In this document: one piece after another, positions 43,017 to 50,540 of the stretch
Position numbering within the stretch: position 1 is the stretch's first letter
Layout: every line of letters starts with the position of its first letter
Origin: JAIQFL01 sp035295745
Lineage (GTDB): Bacteria > Acidobacteriota > Terriglobia > Bryobacterales > Bryobacteraceae
Assembly (NCBI GenBank): GCA_035295745.1
Contig: DATGIL010000091.1
Span: forward strand, 15,902-79,901
Length of the DNA stretch: 64,000 nucleotides
Direction: 5' to 3'
The notes under the pieces: generated by a model
The model's input: only the letters and a program-made list of their open reading frames with translations
Told to the model about the DNA's origin: nothing
Databases searched by the model: none
Made by a program: the position numbers and the translations under genes

Positions 43017-43910
43017 ATGAGCGAGAGCAACGAATTACGACTAGACACACTGGAGAATGCCAGGCTGCTGCTCGGACAACTCGGAGACAGTCTGGCTCAG
43101 GTCTTGGAATCCATGACAGACCAGCGTCCCGGAGTTGACTGGAAGGCAATCACCGGGACCATGTCCGAGGTTTGTTCGGCCGCAGGCGCGGGTCCGGAAC
43201 CGGATATTCTCTGGTGGGAGCAGCCATTCCAATTGTCTCCGGACGCAATCGTCTGGGTGGGGGCGCCGCGCGCGACGTGGGAATATACCGGAACTCTTAC
43301 CCTCAAGGTGGCCGGGCTCGAAACGGTGGAGGCCGGCGAAGCCAAGAACACATGGTTTGAGATCCTCGGCCAAGCCCTTTCGACGATCGCGCGCGCAATC
43401 GGCTCCATGCTGGGACGTGAGGTGACCTGTGAAGCGGGGGTGGAGCGCGTTCCGAATTCACCGCTACGAGAATGGGCCGCTATATCCTTGAAGTTCTCCG
43501 AGCAGGATTTGCCCCCCTTGGTCGTGGCGCTGAGTTCGCGATTAGTTGAATGGATCGCCTCGCCGCAGAACGAGCCTGAGGCCGAGCCTGAGGAAGTGCC
43601 GGCCCGGCCCGCGCACGAGGAGTCGCCTCCCGAGCATCACCGGACCAATTCGCGCACCATGGAATTGTTGCTGGATGTAGACCTTCCCGTCAGCATCTCC
43701 TTCGGCAAAGCGCAACTTCCCATGAAGGACGTTTTGAAACTGACCACAGGTTCGATTGTCGAACTCAATCGGGGCGTGAGCGAGCAGGTCGAAGTCCTAG
43801 TGAACCAGTGTCTCATCGCCCGGGGAGAAGTTGTGGTCATCGACGGCAACTATGGCGTGCGAATTCAGGAAATCGCCAGCCGCCAGGACCGCATCAGGAC
43901 CTTCCGATGA
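43017..43910 (+). CDS. FliY/FliN-like switch protein with long N-terminal domain
   Basis: A 297-residue protein. The C-terminal 85 residues are a SpoA domain: MELLLDVDLPVSISFGKAQL, VLKLTTGSIVELNRGVSEQV, then GEVVVIDGNYGVRIQEI, close to FliN. The first 190 residues may be a CheC/FliY-like domain (IGSMLGREVTCEAGVERVPN), joined by an acidic Pro/Glu linker near residue 190. It could take the part of FliY or replace FliM in the C-ring. It begins 5 bases after fliA and overlaps the next gene. Confidence 0.82.
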   Translation: MSESNELRLDTLENARLLLGQLGDSLAQVLESMTDQRPGVDWKAITGTMSEVCSAAGAGPEPDILWWEQPFQLSPDAIVWVGAPRATWEYTGTLTLKVAGLETVEAGEAKNTWFEILGQALSTIARAIGSMLGREVTCEAGVERVPNSPLREWAAISLKFSEQDLPPLVVALSSRLVEWIASPQNEPEAEPEEVPARPAHEESPPEHHRTNSRTMELLLDVDLPVSISFGKAQLPMKDVLKLTTGSIVELNRGVSEQVEVLVNQCLIARGEVVVIDGNYGVRIQEIASRQDRIRTFR

Positions 43911-44353
43911 TGCCCTTCGCTCCAGCCGTGGTTCGTGTGCATCTCTCGATTGAACCGAACGTCGCAGTGTTCGCGGCTCTCGCGGGGCTGGTGATGGCGG
44001 CGTTCTGTTTGAGCAGCTTAAGCTGGTACGCCCTTCTGCGCGCCAAAGCCCTCGTCCGGCGCACGGAGCAGAAGGCGAAGACCGGACAGGAGCGTTGTGA
44101 AGCCCTCCTCGAATCCCTGCGGCAAAGCCACGATACCCTGGCGGAGGAGTTGCGGGAGCTGCGCGATCAACCTCCTCCCCTCATGCCTCCTGGGATCCTG
44201 AAGCCGGGCTTGAACCTTACCACACGATCGCAGGCTCTCCGTATGCACCGCCACGGGGAGTCCCCGGACCGCATCGCCGCTGCGCTCAACGTCCCTTTTC
44301 AAGAAGTCGATCTGCTCTTGAAAGTCCACCGAATTGTGATTACGAACATCTGA
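43907..44353 (+). CDS. Small membrane-anchored protein with C-terminal HTH-like region
   Basis: A 148-residue protein with one membrane helix (VFAALAGLVMAAFCLSSLSW), a coiled-coil stretch (RRTEQKAKTGQERCEALLES to about residue 85), a Pro-rich linker and a C-terminal helical motif LRMHRHGESPDRIAAALNVP. The layout resembles DUF6115-like proteins found near fliA/flhF in other bacteria, but the assignment is tentative. It overlaps the upstream switch gene by 4 bases (ATGA), so it belongs to the flagellar operon. Confidence 0.65.
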   Translation: MMPFAPAVVRVHLSIEPNVAVFAALAGLVMAAFCLSSLSWYALLRAKALVRRTEQKAKTGQERCEALLESLRQSHDTLAEELRELRDQPPPLMPPGILKPGLNLTTRSQALRMHRHGESPDRIAAALNVPFQEVDLLLKVHRIVITNI

Positions 44354-44441
44354 AGAGCCAGCCTTATCCCTTTCCGCGAGTCCGGGTTATGCTAAATCCG
44401 ATACGGCGCGACACCCGATGCCGGATAATGAAGGATGAATG

Positions 44442-45281
44442 ATGACCGTTGAGATCGAAGGAGTCACGCTGCACCTGGGCCACCCGGATGAACTCTCGAT
44501 CCGCTGGGTCGGGCAAGATGAACTCATGAGGCAGCTGTTGGCGGCATGGATGGTGGTCAATGACCAGGACATGCCGATGAATCCGCGGCTGCTGGGCAAA
44601 CCGGGTGTCGGCAAAACCACGCTTGCGTACGCTGCCGGCCGGCGTATGGGCCGCGATGTCTATATTCTTCAGGCAACCATGGACACTCGTCCAGAGGATC
44701 TGCTGATCACTCCCGTGATTGAAGGGGAGGGAAGCCTGCGATACGTGGCGTCGCCCTTGGTAACGGCAATGATCCGCGGCGGAATCGCAATCCTCGATGA
44801 AGGCAACCGCATGAGCGAGAAGAGCTGGGCCAGCCTGGCACCCCTTCTCGACAATCGCCGCTACGTCGAATCCATCGTCGCGGGAATCAAGATCAAAGCG
44901 CATCCTCATTTCCGCCTGGTCGCGACTATGAACGACGACGCGTCCACGTTCGAACTGCCCGAATACATTCACTCCCGCTTGCAGCCCCAGATCTTCATCG
45001 ATTTTCCGGAGCGCGAAGAAGAGTATCACATTCTCAAAGAGAATCTGCCGTTCGCCGAGGAACGAATCTTGACGTACGTGACGGATTTCCTCCAGATGGC
45101 GCACGCCGCGGACGAGCGATACACCGTTCGTGATGGCATCAACATTGCCCGTTTCGCGATCAAACTCAAGAGTCTTGCGACGCAGCGCAACCACGAAGCC
45201 GAGGCCTTGGAGATCGCGACCATCCAGGTATTGGGGGAAGAAGCCCTGCGATATGTCCGAAGAAATCGATCTACTTCCTGA
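44442..45281 (+). CDS. MoxR-type AAA ATPase
   Basis: A 279-residue AAA ATPase of the MoxR/CbbQ kind. Walker A is LLGKPGVGKTTLAYAAG (about residues 50-66), Walker B is GGIAILDEGNRMSEKSW, sensor 1 is RLVATMNDD, and SRLQPQIFIDFPEREEEY is the arginine-finger region. MoxR proteins act as chaperones that activate partner enzymes, usually with a VWA protein; none is adjacent here. AAGGA lies 6 bases before the ATG at 44442. Its end overlaps the next gene by 29 bases, so the two products probably act together. Confidence 0.85.
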   Translation: MTVEIEGVTLHLGHPDELSIRWVGQDELMRQLLAAWMVVNDQDMPMNPRLLGKPGVGKTTLAYAAGRRMGRDVYILQATMDTRPEDLLITPVIEGEGSLRYVASPLVTAMIRGGIAILDEGNRMSEKSWASLAPLLDNRRYVESIVAGIKIKAHPHFRLVATMNDDASTFELPEYIHSRLQPQIFIDFPEREEEYHILKENLPFAEERILTYVTDFLQMAHAADERYTVRDGINIARFAIKLKSLATQRNHEAEALEIATIQVLGEEALRYVRRNRSTS

Positions 45282-47085
45282 TCCGGGCAGTCTGAAGCGC
45301 GGCCGGTTTACCTATTTCCCGGTGGTTCCGGGACGTCTGGAGTTCGCAATCGAGATCCGGCAGGCCATCCTGCGGGACCGTCCCGGCGTGGTGGCTCTGG
45401 AGCTGCCGGTGACCCTGCAAGACGCCTGGATGAAAGCAGTAGCGCGGCTCCCGGAGATGTCCCTGATCTTCTATCCGGATGATGCCAGCGGAGGCGATCA
45501 GGCTGTCTATGTTCCCGTGGAGCCGGCCGATCCTTTTACGGAAGCGATCCGCACGGGACTGGAGGTCGGCGCCGAAATCGTATTTGCCGACCCCGATGCC
45601 GGGCAACGCCCGCACCTCAAGGACAATTACCCGGATACCTACGCCGTGCGGCACATCGGCCTCTCCAAGTATGTAGAGGCGTATCGCGTATATCCGCAGC
45701 CCCGGTCGGAGGAGCTGTCGCGGCATGCCGCCGGAATCGCCTGGAAACTGCAAGGCACCGACCCGCTGGCCAATGTGTTGGTGGTGGTATCTCTCAACCT
45801 GCTCGATCCGGTATTGGACGCCATGGAGGAGCCGCAGGCGCAGCCGTTGGCGCGGACCCGCCGGGAAGGCGTCGAGCTTTTTAACCCGCACCCCGAATCG
45901 CTGGGGGAGATCACCATCGAGTATCCGGCGTTGCAGTGGCGCTTTGAAAATTTCCGGCTCCTGATGACCGATGGCAATGCGATCGATCGCCGGCACGCAC
46001 AACTCGCGGTATTTCGCGATGCCGAGAAGCAATACGAGGCCGCCACCGGAGAGAGGATCGCGCACTGGCAGCGCCGCCTGCTGGCGCGCTACACCCGCAA
46101 CCTGGCTCTCGCGGCCAGCGAGCTTTCGGCGGGAATCTTCGACCTGACCGTGGCGGCGCGGGGTATCGCCGACGATAACTTCGCGTGGGACGTCTGGCAG
46201 GTCGCCGGCCTTTATCCTCCGCAGAAACTGAATTCGGACGTGATGACTGTGCGGATCTCGGGCGATGAAGTCTGGTTGGACACGCGCCGCATCCGCCTGC
46301 GGCGCCGTCTGCCGAGCACCAAGCAGCGGTTGCGCCCCGTCGGCATCAAGCCTCGCAAGAAGGAGAAAGTCCCCGGGGAGTGGGCCAGCCAATTGAATGG
46401 CGGGGGCATCTGCTCCTACCCGCCTGAGGACTTGGTAGTCGAGGACTACGGCCGCTACCTGAAGCGAAAAGGCAAGAGCATTCTTTCGGAGGAGCGGGTG
46501 CGTGTGGAACCCTTTACCACATCGATTCTCGACGGAATCGATTTGCGGGAGACCATCCGCAAGTGGTACGAACACCGCATCTATGTGCGCCAATTCCAGA
46601 AGATCCATGGCGAAGTCGGCTCGGTCGTGGTGATCTTCGATGAAGACCGGGACAACCGATATCCGTACATGACCACGTGGCTGGGCGAGAATCAGAACGA
46701 ATCCGACATGGCCTTCTACTCCACGTTTCCTTTCGACAACCTGGTGGGGCCAGGAATCGGACGCGCCGAGTATGGCGGATTTCTGATGAGTCTGCCGCCG
46801 CGAAGAATGTACGATGTCTGGCAGGATCAGGACTATGCGTTCGCCGAGTCGAAGTCTGAACGCCTGCTGTTGGCGGCGCTCGATTACTCAATCCAGCGTT
46901 TTGTTGTCTACGTAGCGAGCAAGCCGCCCCGTTCCATCTTCAAAGCGATCGCTTCCCGGGCGGGACGGACCATCATCTACATTCCGATCGGCCAACTCTC
47001 GCCGGTTTCATTGAAGAAGATCCGTGTGGTGCACGTCCTCGACGGGTATGACAAGAGGGAGATTGCGAAAGACTACTTGTGGTAG
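45253..47085 (+). CDS. 610-residue protein of unknown function, MoxR partner
   Basis: No family is recognised with confidence. The first 50-80 residues (FTYFPVVPGRLEFAIEIRQA then ILRDRPGVVALELPVTLQDA) recall the start of TraB/ChaN/EreA-fold proteins and of the DUF5682 proteins that accompany MoxR ATPases, where a core histidine would be expected; here the matching position is not a histidine. The middle is rich in Arg/Lys near residues 350-380. The C-terminal part (GSVVVIFDEDRDNRYPYMTT, IHGEVG, LLAALDYSIQRFVVYVASKP) looks like a folded alpha/beta domain. No signal peptide is visible. It overlaps the ATPase gene by 29 bases and the converging HU gene by 13. Confidence 0.7.
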   Translation: MSEEIDLLPDPGSLKRGRFTYFPVVPGRLEFAIEIRQAILRDRPGVVALELPVTLQDAWMKAVARLPEMSLIFYPDDASGGDQAVYVPVEPADPFTEAIRTGLEVGAEIVFADPDAGQRPHLKDNYPDTYAVRHIGLSKYVEAYRVYPQPRSEELSRHAAGIAWKLQGTDPLANVLVVVSLNLLDPVLDAMEEPQAQPLARTRREGVELFNPHPESLGEITIEYPALQWRFENFRLLMTDGNAIDRRHAQLAVFRDAEKQYEAATGERIAHWQRRLLARYTRNLALAASELSAGIFDLTVAARGIADDNFAWDVWQVAGLYPPQKLNSDVMTVRISGDEVWLDTRRIRLRRRLPSTKQRLRPVGIKPRKKEKVPGEWASQLNGGGICSYPPEDLVVEDYGRYLKRKGKSILSEERVRVEPFTTSILDGIDLRETIRKWYEHRIYVRQFQKIHGEVGSVVVIFDEDRDNRYPYMTTWLGENQNESDMAFYSTFPFDNLVGPGIGRAEYGGFLMSLPPRRMYDVWQDQDYAFAESKSERLLLAALDYSIQRFVVYVASKPPRSIFKAIASRAGRTIIYIPIGQLSPVSLKKIRVVHVLDGYDKREIAKDYLW

Positions 47086-47390
47086 CCGTTGGCCGAGGCG
47101 TCGCCGGGTGTATCTTCCGATGACTTCATCGCCGATTTGAGCTCCACGCCCGCCGCGAATCTCGGGACCCGTTTGGCCGCGATCTCGATCGAGCGTCCGC
47201 TCCTGGGATTGCGCACCTTGCGCGCTTTACGATGCGTCACACCAAAGGTTCCGAATCCGGCGATCGTCACACGATCTCCCCTTACGAGGCTGTTCTGGAT
47301 CCCCTCCAGAAAGGCATCCAACGCAAGGGCCGCCTGGGAGCGGGTCAGCCGCGCGTCCGTAGCAATCTTACCGACCAGATCTTTCTTGTT
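47073..47390 (-). CDS. HU/IHF family DNA-binding protein
   Basis: A 105-residue histone-like protein. It starts MNKKDLVGKIATDARLTRSQ, has the dimer core ALDAFLEGIQNSLVRGDRVT and IAGFGTFGVTHRKARKVRNP, and the DNA-binding arm RNPRSGRSIEIAAKRVPRF. It bends DNA in the nucleoid. A GTG at 47390 is chosen over the ATG at 47411 for two reasons: AAAGAG lies 6 bases before it, and the promoter at 47416-47445 would start transcription at about 47409, on the ATG itself. The extra C-terminal tail (SSEDTPGDASANGYHK) is unusual. Confidence 0.9.
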   Translation of the reverse strand, partial: NKKDLVGKIATDARLTRSQAALALDAFLEGIQNSLVRGDRVTIAGFGTFGVTHRKARKVRNPRSGRSIEIAAKRVPRFAAGVELKSAMKSSEDTPGDASANGYHK

Positions 47391-47415
47391 CACGAGGCAC
47401 TCTTTATGCACGCGA

Positions 47416-47445
47416 CTAATATCAGAAGACGCGTGCCGGTGTCAA
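47416..47445 (-). promoter_or_regulatory. Candidate promoter of the HU gene
   Basis: On the minus strand TTGACA (47445-47440) is followed by an 18-base spacer and TATTAG (47421-47416). The start of transcription would fall near 47409, giving a leader of about 20 bases before the GTG at 47390. Confidence 0.55.
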
Positions 47446-47569
47446 CCACAGGACGGCGGAAAACAAGCTGCCAGCATGCGGCCTCGATCGCACATGCGGC
47501 CCCGGTCCAACTAGAAGTTTTTCCTGCATTGTTCTATACTGCCCGTTCGGAATACGTGGAGAACTTTTC

Positions 47570-47674
47570 ATGCAAGATACGGTGAGGTTGGTCGCCCTCG
47601 TTTTGCTCATCATCGTGATCGTGATCATTTTCCTGCGGCGAAAGCGCAAGAAAAAGACGGAGGACGAGTTCTAA
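47570..47674 (+). CDS. 34-residue single-span membrane peptide
   Basis: A very short reading frame with a GGAG ribosome site 9 bases before its ATG. The product MQDTVRLVALVLLIIVIVII is followed by FLRRKRKKKTEDEF: one hydrophobic helix, then a strongly basic stretch and an acidic end, so the C-terminus should stay in the cytosol. TATACT at 47535-47540 could be a -10 box. The composition argues for a real small membrane protein, but no family is known to me. It diverges from the HU gene. Confidence 0.55.
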   Translation: MQDTVRLVALVLLIIVIVIIFLRRKRKKKTEDEF

Positions 47675-47827
47675 CCGAACCGCCGTTCGCCTCTTCGAAT
47701 ACGCAGCGGGTACGGTGGAAGCCCTAGCCCACCGTGCGATCGCCCTAGACGCTTACTACCTAAGTAACAGAGACCCTATTACCGTCTGTCTATCGACTCG
47801 CCTCCTCATTTCCCGCACACTGGCGCT

Positions 47828-48571
47828 GTGAACCAGCATCTTGCGCTTCTATTTTTCCTGACGGCATCCGGTGGATTCGCGGACACCATTCAGTTCACTG
47901 CACTTCCGGTAAATACGCAGTACGGCACTTATAACGGGTACGCCTCCGCCACAATCAACGGCACCCCTCTGGAGGCCCTGATCTGCGACGACTTCAATCA
48001 TGAGACGTTTGTGCCATCGGGACCGATGGATTTTTCCCTCTCCACCCTGACCGGCTCAAACCCACTGCAGAACGCGAGGTTTGTCGATCCCAATCAGCAA
48101 ACAACCACGATCAACAAGTACGAAGAGGCGGCGGTCTTGCTCGACGGGCTAAATCATACCGGTCCGGGTCTGCTTTTGGATCTGACCGGCGACTACCAGT
48201 ATGCGTTGTGGATGTTGTTTACGCCGACGGTGAATGCGCCGAATGCAACCGCCCAAACGCTGCTGAACGACGCTGCTGCCGCGGTGAGAGCCAATGCCAT
48301 TTCCACCCAAGCGCTATATTCGGAACTGCGGATCTTCACGCCGACGGCAGCCTTTGCCTCCAATCAGGAATTCCTGCAATTGAGCGCCAGCGCGACGTCG
48401 TTCGATCTCAGCGACCCGGGCGGACCGGTGGCAACACCGGAGGCGCCTCCATCGGTTCTCTTCGCGATCGGAATCGGAGCGATCTCGCTCAGTCTGCTGG
48501 TCCGCCGGTTCTTGAAGCGCGAGGCGGCTGAAGTCAGGGCTATTCGGATGCCACACGGCTTCGGGCGTTAG
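47828..48571 (+). CDS. Exported protein with PEP-CTERM-like tail
   Basis: A 247-residue secreted protein with a signal peptide (LALLFFLTASGGFA) and a C-terminal sorting-type tail: VATPEAPPSVLFAIGIGAIS then LSLLVRRFLKR. The tail has the PEP-CTERM order of Pro-Glu motif, membrane helix and basic cluster, but reads PEAP instead of PEP and is followed by 16 more residues. Such proteins are processed by exosortase, which is not in the window. The mature part (CDDFNHETFVPSGPMDFSLS) resembles acidobacterial PEP-CTERM proteins of unknown role. The start is a GTG. Confidence 0.7.
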   Translation: MNQHLALLFFLTASGGFADTIQFTALPVNTQYGTYNGYASATINGTPLEALICDDFNHETFVPSGPMDFSLSTLTGSNPLQNARFVDPNQQTTTINKYEEAAVLLDGLNHTGPGLLLDLTGDYQYALWMLFTPTVNAPNATAQTLLNDAAAAVRANAISTQALYSELRIFTPTAAFASNQEFLQLSASATSFDLSDPGGPVATPEAPPSVLFAIGIGAISLSLLVRRFLKREAAEVRAIRMPHGFGR

Positions 48572-48581
48572 AGTCTTCCGC

Positions 48582-49667
48582 TCATTTCGACCGGCTCCAG
48601 GAGTCGAGAACTTCTTCAATTCTGCCCTGGACCCGTTGCCGGGCATCTGCGCGTTCGGTCCCATTCGCCAGCAGCTCGTCGTATTTCGTATGCCGGTGGC
48701 GGATGGCGGCAGCTACCGCCAGCGTCACGGCCTTTTCGTCCAGTTGCTTCGCGGCGGCGGACCTCCCCACACGCCCGCTTCCGCGCAGGGCCGTGTGATG
48801 GGCAATCTCGCGAATTTCGTCGGCGGAACAGCCAGGAAAAAGGGCCTGCAGCTTAACCTTCAGCTTTTCAACAAAGACTGCGTCTTCCTTTTTCCGCGCT
48901 ACAGCGTCACGTTCGCGATCGCGGGCGCGCTCGTCGGCGTCCTCTGCGCACTCCGCTTCGGCTTGTTGGATGGCAGTTGGTTCCGCCAGGATGCCCTGAC
49001 GTTCGTATCGCTTGCGTGACCGGCTCCACTCCACTACCACCGCGCGAGTTTTGCTGTATTTCGTGGCACGCCGCGTTAATGCAGCATCGCCGCGCCCCAG
49101 AAACTCCAGGTCTCCCAAACCGGCGCAGGCCATACAGAGTGGCTGCCCCTCTTCCATCGCCAACAACTCTCCGGATTCGATTTCGACGCCGCACTCGGAG
49201 CACGCCGTATCGCGCCGCGGCAGGAAGACCACCCGCTCGGGAGCCGCGGTGACCTTCTTTTCGACGCCCTTCTTGCGTCGCTCCGTGATTTTCGGCGAGA
49301 CGTAATGCGCCCGCAGCGCCTGTTCCATGCCGGGGTATTTGGTGTTGGTAAATCGGAGCTCAATCTCGCCTTCACGCGTGGTGCGCACATAGCGCGCTTC
49401 CACGGGTTCCAGGCCCTGTGACTTGGCCCACTGGCCGAAAACCTCGAGCACCCGCCCGACTTTGTCCGGACGGACCTGCATCATGTCCTCGAGATAGTCG
49501 ATGCGCCCCTGACGCCAGGAAGCCACGTGGGACTCGGCGAGAAGCCCCATTCGCATCAATACATCGATCGCACTCACATGGTGCTGATCGCGAAGCGCCG
49601 CCTCAGCCGAGCGGACCACGCGTTCTTCGAGGGTCAGCTTCGGTTTGGGAGCGAAAATGCCGCTCAT
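48582..49667 (-). CDS. DUF2293 domain protein
   Basis: A 361-residue cytosolic protein. The C-terminal part carries the DUF2293 pattern: FPGCSADEIREIAHHTALRG, SGRVGRSAAAKQLDEKAV and AAIRHRHTKYDELLANG. The middle holds a possible zinc site with CSECGVEIESGELL and LCMACAGLG, a C-x2-C pair followed by another. The N-terminal 120 residues are helical and not recognised. Function is unknown; a nucleic-acid role is a guess from the zinc ribbon and charge. Confidence 0.78.
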   Translation of the reverse strand: MSGIFAPKPKLTLEERVVRSAEAALRDQHHVSAIDVLMRMGLLAESHVASWRQGRIDYLEDMMQVRPDKVGRVLEVFGQWAKSQGLEPVEARYVRTTREGEIELRFTNTKYPGMEQALRAHYVSPKITERRKKGVEKKVTAAPERVVFLPRRDTACSECGVEIESGELLAMEEGQPLCMACAGLGDLEFLGRGDAALTRRATKYSKTRAVVVEWSRSRKRYERQGILAEPTAIQQAEAECAEDADERARDRERDAVARKKEDAVFVEKLKVKLQALFPGCSADEIREIAHHTALRGSGRVGRSAAAKQLDEKAVTLAVAAAIRHRHTKYDELLANGTERADARQRVQGRIEEVLDSWSRSK

Positions 49668-49673
49668 ACGTTT

Positions 49674-50540
49674 TCATTTTATCGATCGTGTCAAGCCCGC
49701 CCGCATCGTCGCCTGTACGAAATCGCCTAGCTGTTCTGCGCTGAATTCGTTACCTTCGAAGTCGGCCTCCAGCGTGCCCGAACGGCCGATCACCAGTGTG
49801 TGCAGTGCGTGCGTCAACTGGCCTTCTTCCTGCCAGAAGTTCAGGCCGAGCTTCCGCGCCACGGCCTTTACCTCGTCGACAGTCCCGGTCAGGAAGTGCC
49901 ACGTGTCGGCATTGGCCTTCCAGGTGGCGGCATAGCTGGCGAGCACCTTGGGCTGGTCGTGCGCCGGGTCGATGGTGATGCTCAACAGGATCAGGTCGCG
50001 GCCCATGCGGTCCGCAAAGCGCTTGCTCAGCCTGCCGAAGTTATTTGACATTCGGAAGCAGAAATTGGGCAAGGGGCAACTCGTATAGATGAAAGTGACC
50101 GCCACCACCTTTCCCGCGAATTGCGACAGCGAGACGCGGCGGTTGGCCTGATCGGTCAGCGTAAAGTCCTCCACCTGCTGGCCCGGTTGGACCGTGGCGC
50201 CGGGAGGCTCCAGCAACTGGAGGCGCCGCGCCGTCATGGGTTCCTGTTCGGTGCTCTCGAAGCGGTGGGGGCGGATGTGCTCCGCGTACGAATCGTCCTT
50301 CTCTACCACCAGCGTGAACTCGATGTACGCTCCCGGCCGCAAGCCAGCCAGTTCCCTGCCGTCGCGAACCGAGTACGGCATCGCCATCGCTTCCATGTAA
50401 CCGGGGATTGCACCGCAGGACGCTTCAAAGCGGCGATGCGCCTGGTCGATACTCAAGACGATGCCCGTCACCTGGTAACGGCCCGCGGCGTTGGCGCCGC
50501 ATGCGGCAAGGAAGATCAGAATCGCCGCTCTACTTGCCAT
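49674..50540 (-). CDS. SCO1/SenC-type protein with N-terminal CusF-like domain
   Basis: A 288-residue exported protein. The start MASRAAILIFLAACGANAAG has a lipobox-like LAAC, so it may be a lipoprotein. Residues 22-95 resemble the copper-binding CusF fold (QVTGIVLSIDQAHRRFEASC, IPGYMEAMAMPYSVRD with the Met ligands). The thioredoxin-like SCO domain follows: VEDFTLTDQANRRVSLSQFA, FIYTSCPLPNFCFRMSNNFG, and a later histidine in LTHALHTLVIGRSG. The cysteines are spaced C-x5-C, as in CusF-linked SCO proteins. It is likely to deliver copper to an oxidase. The start overlaps the rotamase-VCBS gene by 11 bases. Confidence 0.85.
   Translation of the reverse strand: MASRAAILIFLAACGANAAGRYQVTGIVLSIDQAHRRFEASCGAIPGYMEAMAMPYSVRDGRELAGLRPGAYIEFTLVVEKDDSYAEHIRPHRFESTEQEPMTARRLQLLEPPGATVQPGQQVEDFTLTDQANRRVSLSQFAGKVVAVTFIYTSCPLPNFCFRMSNNFGRLSKRFADRMGRDLILLSITIDPAHDQPKVLASYAATWKANADTWHFLTGTVDEVKAVARKLGLNFWQEEGQLTHALHTLVIGRSGTLEADFEGNEFSAEQLGDFVQATMRAGLTRSIK

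Noticed and set aside
47680..47827. Possible tRNA or small RNA between the membrane peptide and the PEP-CTERM gene
   Set aside because: No cloverleaf, no T-loop GTTCRANYC motif and no terminator were found.
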